From the NCBI GenBank assembly GCA_000814665.1, contig JWIH01000020.1:1-64000 (forward strand): a stretch of 64,000 bases of DNA, in the 5' to 3' direction. The stretch comes from Pseudoalteromonas flavipulchra NCIMB 2033 = ATCC BAA-314. Lineage in GTDB: Bacteria > Pseudomonadota > Gammaproteobacteria > Enterobacterales > Alteromonadaceae. The position numbers and the translations under genes are program-made. The number at the start of each line of letters is the position of its first letter. Within the stretch, counting starts at the first letter, position 1. This document shows positions 1 through 8,367 of this stretch, piece after piece. Under the pieces are notes generated by a model. That model did not search any database and was not told the DNA's origin. It saw only the letters and a list, made by a program, of their open reading frames with translations.

Positions 1-782
<782 letters not shown>

Positions 783-872
783 TACAACGCCAAAGTGGTT
801 TATAAGCGACAGAAGTTAATAGACTAAAGTAGACAAAGAATTTAATAGCTTTTTCCGGATTTAAGAATTAAA

Positions 873-916
873 CAAGGTGACCAACCTCAGCGGTATCGCG
901 AAATCGGTTCACCTTG
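873..916 (+). other. stem-loop in the 23S-5S spacer
   Basis: CAAGGTGACC at 873-882 pairs with GGTTCACCTTG at 906-916 (one bulged base) around a 23-nt loop. It lies in the spacer between 23S and 5S rRNA, which otherwise holds no tRNA or other gene. Such stems in rRNA spacers are commonly RNase III or maturation substrates; that role is inferred from position only. Confidence 0.45.
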
Positions 917-969
917 CGCAAATGGAATGCTCGTGCGAGGCACGATGTCATTAAACATTTGCACCCAGA

Positions 970-1087
970 TTTCCTGGTGACTATAGCGTTTTGGACCCAC
1001 CTGACCCCATGCCGAACTCAGAAGTGAAACAAAACAGCGTCGATGATAGTGTGGATTACCCATGTGAAAGTAGAACATCGCCAGGGC
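970..1087 (+). rRNA. rrf: 5S ribosomal RNA
   Basis: This is a full-length 5S rRNA of about 118 nt. The conserved loop region CCATGCCGAACTCAGAAGTG is at 1007-1026, and the closing helix pairs TCCTGGTGA (972-980) with TCGCCAGGG (1078-1086). It lies about 190 bp after 23S in the same orientation, as in a normal rrn operon. Some positions (the GTGGATTACCC arm and GTAGAACATCGCC near the 3' end) differ from what I recall for close relatives, but the paired helices remain intact. Confidence 0.93.
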
Positions 1088-1097
1088 CAAATAAGAG

Positions 1098-1128
1098 AAA
1101 CCCGTTGCAGCAGTGCGACGGGTTTTTT
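1098..1128 (+). terminator. rRNA operon terminator
   Basis: AAACCCGT at 1098-1105 pairs with ACGGGTTT at 1118-1125, and the T run continues to 1128. It starts 10 bp after 5S rRNA, the expected place for the intrinsic terminator of the rrn operon. A near-copy lies 161 bp downstream. Confidence 0.85.
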
Positions 1129-1336
1129 GCTGTTTGGGATTTAGAAAACCTCGCGAGATGAACTCACTCCTACCACAGTATCAGCACAGTGTAACATGTT
1201 AGGAGGTGGTTTACCCGCCGATGGGTTGTAATGAGTTCCGGCAAAAACCATGTACATAAAAACCCGTTACAGCAATGCAGCGGGTTTTAGCTGTTTGGAG
1301 TATAGAACGTCTCGCAAGGTGGACTCGCTCCTACCA
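1098..1336. repeat. duplicated terminator plus REP-like hairpin cluster
   Basis: The block 1098-1175 is repeated at 1259-1336 with roughly 80% identity by eye. Each copy has a GC-rich stem-loop with a T run, followed on the minus strand by a GTAGGAG-type hairpin: GTGAG/CTCGC in the first copy and GCGAG/CTTGC in the second, so changes sit in paired positions. Between them a third hairpin in opposite orientation, TTAGGAGGTGG...CCGCC, lies at about 1200-1222. The alternating GTAGGAG hairpins resemble REP sequences mobilised by RAYT proteins; no such gene is in the window. The whole stretch 1088-1347 has no coding signal. Confidence 0.6.
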
Positions 1337-1347
1337 TATACACATTG

Positions 1348-2205
1348 CTAGGGTTTGAAAAAACTCCAGGCGATAAAACGGCTTGACTTATTACCTTGTT
1401 CCATCTCGATCACTTTCACTTGCTCGGCAGCGACCTGTTTAAGTTGTTGTTTTAGTGGTTTGACGTTATCTTTATTCGAGATAAGGGAAGTAAACCAGTA
1501 AACTTGCTCTTTGAAAGTGACACTCTCAGAGATCATATCCAGTATAAAGCGCTTTTCTCCACCTTCACACCATAACTCTTGAGCTTGGCCACCAAAGTTT
1601 AGCGAGGCTTGTGGTGCTCTGTTTAGGTTTTTCCACTTTCTTTGCGTACCCTTGTCTGCATCTGTTTCACTGGCATGGAAGGGCGGGTTACACATTGAAA
1701 AATGATAAAACTGGTTTGCTTTTATTATCGTTTTAAAAAAGTGATTAGGCTGCTTTTGTTGCATCACTTTTACCGGCAACTTATTTAGTTCTGCAATGGT
1801 TTTGGCACACTTCACAGCAAGAGGATTGATATCAGAGGCCACAAAGCGCCAGTTATACTCTCTTGATCCTAAGATGGGATAGATCAAATTGGCACCAGTA
1901 CCAATATCTACGCCTTGCACTTTATCGGGCAAGTTACTTTCATCTAACAGATCTTTTAGCGCATGGATATAATCTGCTCTGCCTGGAACCGGGGGGCATA
2001 AAAATTGTGCGGGGATATCCCAAACTTGTATATCGTAGTCTGACTTAAGCAGTGCTTTATTCAACAGTTTTACGGCATCTGGATTGGTGAAGTCGATGCT
2101 TTTTATGCCATCAGCTCGGTTGTAAGTAAAATTCTTTAAAGCGGGTTCAATCGCTATAAGCTTGTCTAGATCATAGCCTGAATTATGCTTGTTTCTTAGG
2201 TGCAC
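1348..2205 (-). CDS. rlmF: 23S rRNA (adenine(1618)-N(6))-methyltransferase
   Basis: This enzyme methylates N6 of A1618 of 23S rRNA using S-adenosylmethionine, in the cytoplasm. The N-terminal HLRNKHNSGYD matches the start of the RlmF/YbiN family. The SAM-binding motif DIGTGAN is at residues 100-106 and the catalytic NPPF of N6-adenine methyltransferases is at 173-176. The length of 285 aa suits the family. The chosen start is GTG. The frame stays open a few codons upstream and there is no good Shine-Dalgarno, so the true start may be slightly earlier. A TATAAT hexamer on the minus strand at about 2231-2236 could be its -10 box. Its position beside an rrn operon is probably coincidental. Confidence 0.93.
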   Translation of the reverse strand: MHLRNKHNSGYDLDKLIAIEPALKNFTYNRADGIKSIDFTNPDAVKLLNKALLKSDYDIQVWDIPAQFLCPPVPGRADYIHALKDLLDESNLPDKVQGVDIGTGANLIYPILGSREYNWRFVASDINPLAVKCAKTIAELNKLPVKVMQQKQPNHFFKTIIKANQFYHFSMCNPPFHASETDADKGTQRKWKNLNRAPQASLNFGGQAQELWCEGGEKRFILDMISESVTFKEQVYWFTSLISNKDNVKPLKQQLKQVAAEQVKVIEMEQGNKSSRFIAWSFFKP

Positions 2206-2380
2206 AGGATTCTTCGAATAAATAAAAAGGATTATAACACTTTTAATCGAACGCTTAAGTCTTGAATACTGGCTTTATCTTAAAAGCATATCAACCCTTT
2301 ATTTGCCCAGTTTAAAAGTTTACTTATCAATCAGTCAACTGGTACGATGAGGCTAGTGTTCAAAGAATAAAAACAAAGAA

Positions 2381-3301
2381 ATGATAGCGCAAAAATCACT
2401 ATTAGTAGATATAGCAGATGGACATAAACTCCACCTCAGATATATAGCGAAACCGGATAGTAGCGGCCCCGTTGTGTTTTTTATGCATGGTGCGGTTGAA
2501 AATGGCAAAATTTTTTATACTGAAAGCAATAAAGGGCTAGCGCCTTTTTTAGCTGAGCACGGCTATCGCTGTTTTGTTGGCGATCTTCGTGGGCGAGGAG
2601 AGAGTATTCCTAAAATCGACGCTGAAGCGGATTATGGTCAAACTGAATCAATCTTGCACGAAATCCCTGAAATGCTGAATTTTATCGAACGATATACCGG
2701 ATCTAGAGCACAATATTGGATTGCGCATTCTTGGGGAGGTGTATTGATGAATAGTGTTTTTGCACGCTTTCCTGAAGAAATCCAGCATGTTAATGCATGT
2801 GTCTATTTTGGTTCTAAGCGTAGTTTACATAACAATCACCCGAGCAAATTACTGAAAGCAAACCTAATATGGTTTAACGTTGCGCACTATTATTCGAAAA
2901 AGCATGGATACTTACCTGCAAAAAGACTTGGTTGGGGGAGTGATGATGAGTCTTTAAAGTCACATGCTCAAAGCGCTGACTGGGCACAGAAGCACCCATG
3001 GGTTGACTCCGATGACGGTTTTAATTATGCCGCAGTATTAAAAGACATGACGTTACCTCCAATCTTGCACATTGCGGGCGTTAAAGATAAAGCACTAGCA
3101 CAACCTGTCGATATTCAAGCATTTATTCGTGAATCGGGAAAGGGGATACAAGAACTCAGAATTTATGGAAAAAAGCACGGCCATCGGTACAATTATGGGC
3201 ACATAGACATGTTAACCCATAAACATGCGTGTGATGATCAGTTTAAAGATTTGCTGGCGTGGTTTGATCGCTTTGCGGTTGAGCAATCATTTTCTCAATA
3301 A
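2381..3301 (+). CDS. alpha/beta hydrolase
   Basis: This is a soluble serine hydrolase of the alpha/beta fold, 306 aa without a signal peptide. The oxyanion-hole strand FFMHGAVENG is at about 33-42, DLRGRGES at 68-75, and the nucleophile elbow AHSWGG has Ser117. A late histidine, YGHIDML (His274), fits the third triad position. Ala replaces the first Gly of GxSxG, which the fold tolerates. The substrate cannot be read from sequence. The last 59 bp overlap the convergent sulfotransferase gene tail to tail. The Shine-Dalgarno (AAAGAA) is weak. Confidence 0.82.
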   Translation: MIAQKSLLVDIADGHKLHLRYIAKPDSSGPVVFFMHGAVENGKIFYTESNKGLAPFLAEHGYRCFVGDLRGRGESIPKIDAEADYGQTESILHEIPEMLNFIERYTGSRAQYWIAHSWGGVLMNSVFARFPEEIQHVNACVYFGSKRSLHNNHPSKLLKANLIWFNVAHYYSKKHGYLPAKRLGWGSDDESLKSHAQSADWAQKHPWVDSDDGFNYAAVLKDMTLPPILHIAGVKDKALAQPVDIQAFIRESGKGIQELRIYGKKHGHRYNYGHIDMLTHKHACDDQFKDLLAWFDRFAVEQSFSQ

Positions 3302-4709
3302 ACGCTTCATAGCGCTGCCACTTTTCTAGTGGCTGCGTGCTGATTGGCTTTCTGACCTGCGCCTTACTTAAGGTATGCACCGGCTTTTTAGATTTGTGAA
3401 ACTCCAAGCATTCAGGTTCGTATTTTTGATATAAAAAGCTTAAGCATTGTTTGATGGACTTTTCAGGCTCTGCGATAAGTTGTTCGTAACTGAGCGTAAA
3501 AATATCTCTTTTCATAAATTGGTTAAAATGTGACATCAAGTCGCTTTGCGCTTGCGCATACAAGGCAAATTCACTTAAAGAGCAAAAGTAGGGCTCGCTT
3601 TCGGCGAAATGATTACTATAGACCGACCAGGCTGTCGCATTGAGGTTACGAGTTAAATGAATAATTCGTGCCTCAGGGAAGAGCTTGTGGATTAAGCCTA
3701 GGTTTTGAAAATTAGCTGGAAGTTTATTGATCACCACTTCTTCCGGCACTCGATGCCGCTTGATCTCGTCGACATAGAGTATGCGGCAATGATCTAACAT
3801 AGAGTTACTTAGTTGGTCTAAACAAGCAGGGAACTCTGCATTATTGCGTTTACTGAGGTAAGGGACAATTTTATCGCTGATCACGGTATTCTCGCCTAGT
3901 GTACCAACATGTGAATGTTGCACTAGCATTTGTTCTAGGAGAGTCGAACCAGTTCTTGGCAAACCAACAATAAAAACAGGCGTAAATGTAGTCTTAACCC
4001 TATCACTAGGTTTATCAAAAAACGCTTTGCCGCAATTCTGTTTGATTGATTCAAAAAATGGCAGCATGTCTACAGTACGAAACTCGCTCATCAGCAGCTG
4101 TGTATCATTCGCTAAAGCATAGTTATCTTGAGCTGCATTAAAGTTACCTAATTGTTCATGACACTTAGCAAGAGCATAGTGAACCACTGTTTTTAGTCTC
4201 GGTGCTTCAAACTCATTTTCCAACTTTTCTAAAATCGTTAAGTATGCAGGTAATTCTTTGGCTGAGGACATCTGTACCAGTTCGTACAGCATAAAGGCTG
4301 TCACTGCGCCATGTGGACAATCTAATCCTGCTTTAAAGACGTTTTTAGCTTGTTCAATAAAGCCATAGTCCAAATAGAATTGACCGAGTTGGTAATGCGC
4401 TTGAGCATTATGCCTTGCCACACTCAAGGTGTATTCAAGTACAGTTTTTGTGTCGACAGGCGAGCCAACCGCTAAAAAAGCATCTGCCAATGCGAAAAGC
4501 GGTTCTAGCATTTTTGGTAGATGTTCGCATGCTCTTTTTAAATAGTAGATTGCGTTATCATACTGCTCTAAACGCATGCAAATACGGCCTAAACCAAATA
4601 GAGCAGGCCCGTTGTTAGGTGACTGTTTAAGCACAGACTTGTACATAAACTCAGCTTCTCTAAGCTTGTTTTCGGCTAATAATTCGTTGGCTCGCTTTAA
4701 TAACAGCAT
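3243..4709 (-). CDS. TPR-repeat sulfotransferase family protein
   Basis: An N-terminal array of tetratricopeptide repeats spans about residues 1-200 (pairs of helices such as AEFMYKSVLKQSPNNGPALF). A C-terminal PAPS-dependent sulfotransferase domain follows from about 243. The 5'-phosphosulfate loop GLPRTGS is at 249-255, and the later IIHLTRNLNATAWSVY fits the 3'-phosphate-binding strand. The protein is 488 aa with no signal peptide, so it should act in the cytoplasm. The target is unknown. It lies downstream of, and codirectional with, a TonB-dependent receptor, with a terminator-like hairpin between. Sulfotransferases beside such receptors are something I recall from marine gammaproteobacteria, which hints at a shared substrate or receptor modification. 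Confidence 0.85.
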   Translation of the reverse strand: MLLLKRANELLAENKLREAEFMYKSVLKQSPNNGPALFGLGRICMRLEQYDNAIYYLKRACEHLPKMLEPLFALADAFLAVGSPVDTKTVLEYTLSVARHNAQAHYQLGQFYLDYGFIEQAKNVFKAGLDCPHGAVTAFMLYELVQMSSAKELPAYLTILEKLENEFEAPRLKTVVHYALAKCHEQLGNFNAAQDNYALANDTQLLMSEFRTVDMLPFFESIKQNCGKAFFDKPSDRVKTTFTPVFIVGLPRTGSTLLEQMLVQHSHVGTLGENTVISDKIVPYLSKRNNAEFPACLDQLSNSMLDHCRILYVDEIKRHRVPEEVVINKLPANFQNLGLIHKLFPEARIIHLTRNLNATAWSVYSNHFAESEPYFCSLSEFALYAQAQSDLMSHFNQFMKRDIFTLSYEQLIAEPEKSIKQCLSFLYQKYEPECLEFHKSKKPVHTLSKAQVRKPISTQPLEKWQRYEAFIEKMIAQPQSDQTTPANL

Positions 4710-4746
4710 TTTTTTATTCAGAGTTAACTACTTTGCTATATAGGAT

Positions 4747-4786
4747 AAAAATAAAAAGGCGAAATAGCTAATGCTAGTTCGCCTTT
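4747..4786 (-). terminator. terminator after the first TonB-dependent receptor gene
   Basis: AAAGGCGAA (4755-4763) and TTCGCCTTT (4778-4786) form a 9-bp stem that extends inward through TAGC/GCTA. On the minus strand it is followed by a T-rich tract (complement of 4747-4757). It lies 21 bp past the receptor stop codon. It may reduce but not abolish read-through into the sulfotransferase gene. Confidence 0.8.
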
Positions 4787-4807
4787 GTTTCTGGGTTACA
4801 GTAAAAG

Positions 4808-7405
4808 TTAGAACGTATAGGTTGCTTTCACATAGTAGAAACCACCATTAATACCATATGGTGATGTTTCATAGTATTTGCCACCCCAGTTGTTATTTGG
4901 GATACCTGTAGCGTCAAAGAAGTCTAGTTCTTCAGCATCTTGGTCAAAGATATTATTTGCACCAACAGATAGACTGATTGAATCTGTTGCAAAGTAGGTA
5001 AGCTCTGCATCAAATGTGATTGTCGCGTCCGCTGTTTTTGCCGTTGCATCATAATCTACGTGAACGCCTTGGTATTCGCCAAAGTAGTTCATACGAACAA
5101 AACCTGAGAAGTTATCCCATTGCTGAGCCCAAGTTAACGTGCCTCTGTGCTTCGGTAAGTCGTTTTCTAAACGAGATACCTTGAAGTCACCTGTGATAGC
5201 AGAGAAGCGATCTACTTCGGTTTCATTCCAGTTGTATGCTGCACTGAATGTTGCATAGCCACCCAGCATATCCATAGAATAGTTACCAACTAAGTCGATA
5301 CCTTGAGTCGTGGTATCGAAGTCGTTAGTGAAGAAGCTCACCTGCGCCAAGTTATCAACGTTAGGAACACCCGCCGCTTTAAGGGCTGCTTTGTCAGCAT
5401 CACTTAAAACGATTTTTTCAGACTGGCTTAGACGGTCAGTTACTTCAATGTTGTAGTAATCTAAAGTAATAAATAAGTCGCCAGAGCGATATACCGCACC
5501 TAGTGTATAACTTTCTGACTCTTCAGGAGTCAATTCAGTACCACCAAGCTGCTCTGAAACAGGGTTTGTTGGTGGTAATAGTGCTGAATCTACCAATACA
5601 CCACTGCTTAAGTTTGTCTGCACGTTAGACACGTTAGCTTGACCTACCGTTGGCGCGCGGAAACCGGTACTGATTGAACCACGAACCGAGAAGTCTTCGG
5701 TAACATGATATTGACCTGTGATCTTAAAGTTTGTAGTCGAACCAAATGAATCGTAATCTTCGTAACGAAGTGCCCACCCCATCATAAAGTCTTCAGTAAA
5801 TGGTGTTTCAATATCTACATAAGCGGCATAGTTACGACGAGTGTATTCTCCTGCTGCAGAAGGTTTAAATCCAGGGAAACCATTTGAACCTATGCCAAAG
5901 CCTTGTTCAGTCAGCGGTCCTGCAATAAATGATGCTTCGTCACCTGAAAGTACTTCGAATGTTTCTTCATGCCACTCAAGACCTGCTGCAACGTTTACAT
6001 CGTAAGCTAGGTCAAAATCATAGCCTTTTGACACATCGAAATTAAAATTCTTTTCCAGTTGGATGTATTTACCTGGGCTGAAGTCCATTGGTGTATCAGC
6101 GCCAAGAGAGGCATTCACAGTATTAGTGATGAAATAACGTGATTCGTTACGGCCCACCGAGCCACTCAAATCCCAAAAACCGCCTTCAAGGAAACCATCT
6201 TTAAATTCCCCTTCAACACCAATAGTTAGAGAGGTATCAGTGATGTTACCACCAAAGTTTGGAGTGAAGCCGCCAGGTAAAATTTCATTAAAGGCAAAAC
6301 AGTTTCTACCTAACTCTGTATCAGCTGCAATTAATTGATATGCTGGGATATTCGCTACATTTTTATCCGTTAGATTAACGACTGGACACTCGATGCCAAC
6401 ACCTACGCCATCTAAGTCGCCTACGAGTAAGGTTTCGCCACCGTCGTTAGAATAAACACCTGGACGGGTTTGAGGGTTTCGATAATAGAATCCGCCTTTA
6501 ACGTCTCGCTCAGAGTAGTTACCAAACATATAGAATCGAGCATTGTCAGTGACGTCTACACCAACATTACCAAAAATACTGATATCGTCTTTGATTTCTG
6601 GTGCACCCCAAATTTGCGCTGGGTCACCAACGCCCTCAACTCCGGCACCAATGTATGCTGCTGCGTCAGGACGTTGAACACTGCGGCTAGTCGCATCCGC
6701 TTCTTTGTACTGAAAGCTTAGGTTAGCAAATCCATCGTCCGTAAATGGCAGACCTACGTTACCTTCGATCACCGTCGTATCGCCGTCACCTTCGTAATAT
6801 TCACCTTGACGAATAGAGAAAGATCCCCCTTCGCTTGCGTCTTTAAGTACAAAGTTCATTACACCTGCGATTGCATCTGAACCGTACTGTGCTGCTGCAC
6901 CATCACGAAGTACTTCAACTTGTTTCAGTGCGATACTAGGGATCACTGAAATATCAGGACCTTGAGCACCATCGTTAATACCACCACCTAAAAAGGCAAT
7001 AACCGATGAACGATGGCGACGCTTACCATTTAACAAAATCAGCGTACTGTCAGCAGGCAATCCGCGTAAGTTAGCTGGCCTTACTAAAGTCGCAGCATCA
7101 CTGATAGGGTTCGCGTGTACGTTCAAAGACGGTACTGATCCTTTCAGTAACTCTAGCATGTCAGAACCTGCCGCCTTTGACATATCTTCTGCACCGATGA
7201 TGTCGATAGGTACCGGTGACTCGCCCACAGAGCGAGGCGCCGCCCGAGAACCTACAACGGCGATTTTTTCGACTTTTTCATCTGCTTTAGCTTTGGTTTG
7301 ATTGGCTTCTTCAGCCATTACGGTAGTGGTAAGAAGTGAAGTAGTTGCTGCAGAAGCGAGCGCGAAGCGAATTGCACGGCGCAGCATGTTACTTTTTAGT
7401 TTCAT
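4808..7405 (-). CDS. TonB-dependent receptor, large
   Basis: This is an outer-membrane active-transport barrel of about 865 aa. A signal peptide (MKLKSNMLRRAIRFALASAA... to VMA|EE) is followed by a plug domain. The plug includes VEKIAVVGSRA, then LVRPANLRGLP, LILLNGKRRHRSS and the motif VLRDGAAAQYGSDAIAGVMN. The C-terminal barrel ends in YVKATYTF with the terminal Phe typical of outer-membrane proteins. An upstream in-frame ATG at 7453 exists, but the start at 7405 gives a proper signal peptide and a GGGGAAACAGG sequence just upstream. The ligand is not evident; no siderophore or vitamin genes flank it. The nearest partner is the TPR-sulfotransferase downstream. Confidence 0.93.
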   Translation of the reverse strand: MKLKSNMLRRAIRFALASAATTSLLTTTVMAEEANQTKAKADEKVEKIAVVGSRAAPRSVGESPVPIDIIGAEDMSKAAGSDMLELLKGSVPSLNVHANPISDAATLVRPANLRGLPADSTLILLNGKRRHRSSVIAFLGGGINDGAQGPDISVIPSIALKQVEVLRDGAAAQYGSDAIAGVMNFVLKDASEGGSFSIRQGEYYEGDGDTTVIEGNVGLPFTDDGFANLSFQYKEADATSRSVQRPDAAAYIGAGVEGVGDPAQIWGAPEIKDDISIFGNVGVDVTDNARFYMFGNYSERDVKGGFYYRNPQTRPGVYSNDGGETLLVGDLDGVGVGIECPVVNLTDKNVANIPAYQLIAADTELGRNCFAFNEILPGGFTPNFGGNITDTSLTIGVEGEFKDGFLEGGFWDLSGSVGRNESRYFITNTVNASLGADTPMDFSPGKYIQLEKNFNFDVSKGYDFDLAYDVNVAAGLEWHEETFEVLSGDEASFIAGPLTEQGFGIGSNGFPGFKPSAAGEYTRRNYAAYVDIETPFTEDFMMGWALRYEDYDSFGSTTNFKITGQYHVTEDFSVRGSISTGFRAPTVGQANVSNVQTNLSSGVLVDSALLPPTNPVSEQLGGTELTPEESESYTLGAVYRSGDLFITLDYYNIEVTDRLSQSEKIVLSDADKAALKAAGVPNVDNLAQVSFFTNDFDTTTQGIDLVGNYSMDMLGGYATFSAAYNWNETEVDRFSAITGDFKVSRLENDLPKHRGTLTWAQQWDNFSGFVRMNYFGEYQGVHVDYDATAKTADATITFDAELTYFATDSISLSVGANNIFDQDAEELDFFDATGIPNNNWGGKYYETSPYGINGGFYYVKATYTF

Positions 7406-7937
7406 CCTGTTTCCCCAGTTGATTGTTGTTGTCATACCAATAAAAAAGGTCATTTATAATATTTTTACCTTTAATACACATATAATTTAATTTGCTATGT
7501 GTTGGCAAGCGCTTTTTTAAAATTAGCAGTGATTTCTGAAACTGCAACTTTCTTAATAACTTTTTGTTTAGGCTAAGAAGAATTACAAAATCCGCATGGT
7601 AAGTTATTGTTGAAAATGAACTTTTGAGCACTTCAACTGCTTTTCTAGATAAACACCCAGCAGCTTAAAATTTGTTGTTACAAAATTTGACGAGTTTACT
7701 GAAATTTCATTATTCAGTTTTTGTAGATTAATTAAACAGTGCTGAACACTATTCTTTGTGTGAGTGATTATTGTACAGTTTTGTGTGGTAATTGAGGTTG
7801 ATTTTGTTCTAATTCGTTGTTTTGCACACTTTACGTATAACTTTACTCGTTAGAATAGGTAATTTGTACCAATGGCTAATAGCTAAAGTGCTAAAAATTT
7901 TGATAGACTCTGGACAACACTATCTTTGAGTTTATTA
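7406..7937. other. long AT-rich intergenic region
   Basis: About 530 bp separate two divergent genes. No convincing open frame with codon character is present. The left part must carry the receptor promoter; a TATTATAAAT stretch at about 7453-7462 on the minus strand is a plausible -10. The rest is AT-rich with no repeat, tRNA or strong terminator that I can see. No Fur-box-like GATAAT repeats were found, so iron control of the receptor is not supported. Confidence 0.5.
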
Positions 7938-8312
7938 ATGAAACTGATCAAAGTTGTCCATAAAGCACCGATGCGCGTTGCTCGGATCAGTAAACGCAGA
8001 CAGCAAATAAGATTGCGCAGAGCAATGATTGCGCTCAAATGCGCACTAGAACAAGAGAAACAAGAAACGAAAGAAATGCTTGAGATATACAAGCGATATA
8101 CTTTGGGGCGAGCGCATAAGGCTGAGCTAAAAACAGCAAACGCCCAACTTGTGGATATTCTCAAAGGATTAGGACTGGGTGTGTTTGCAGTTTTACCTTT
8201 TGCCCCCATTACCATTCCGATAATCGTAAAGGTTGGTCAATTAGTGGGCGTGGATGTTTTGCCTAGTTCATTCAATTTGAAAAAAAAGCCAACAAAAGCC
8301 AAGGAACAGTGA
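7938..8312 (+). CDS. small protein resembling the LETM1 ribosome-binding-like domain
   Basis: The protein is 124 aa from the ATG at 7938; a TTG at 7926 is possible but less likely. The N-terminal half is very basic and helical (RRQQIRLRRAMIALKCALEQ). The C-terminal half contains ELKTANAQLVDILKGLGLG, then the hydrophobic VFAVLPFAPITIPIIVKVG and LGVDVLPSSF-like ending. This resembles the core segment of LETM1-type domains, where a similar LPF..P..IP motif precedes ILPSSF. That assignment is from memory of the motif, not a search. It is probably membrane-associated through the central hydrophobic helix. It lies directly upstream of the M17 aminopeptidase gene, 55 bp apart, but function is unknown. 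Confidence 0.6.
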   Translation: MKLIKVVHKAPMRVARISKRRQQIRLRRAMIALKCALEQEKQETKEMLEIYKRYTLGRAHKAELKTANAQLVDILKGLGLGVFAVLPFAPITIPIIVKVGQLVGVDVLPSSFNLKKKPTKAKEQ

Positions 8313-8367
8313 ATTTTCTTTTTAGCCTTGGTAATCTAAGTACGAATATAATAAATTTGAGGCCTAC

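Noticed and set aside
783..969. tRNA gene in the rRNA spacer
   Set aside because: No cloverleaf, T-loop GTTCGANNC or CCA end could be found; only a stem-loop is present.
7389..7631. 80-aa minus-strand frame upstream of the large receptor gene
   Set aside because: It overlaps the receptor start out of frame, is very AT-rich and has no ribosome site.
7406..7937. Fur box upstream of the large TonB-dependent receptor
   Set aside because: No GATAATGATNATTATC-like palindrome is present.
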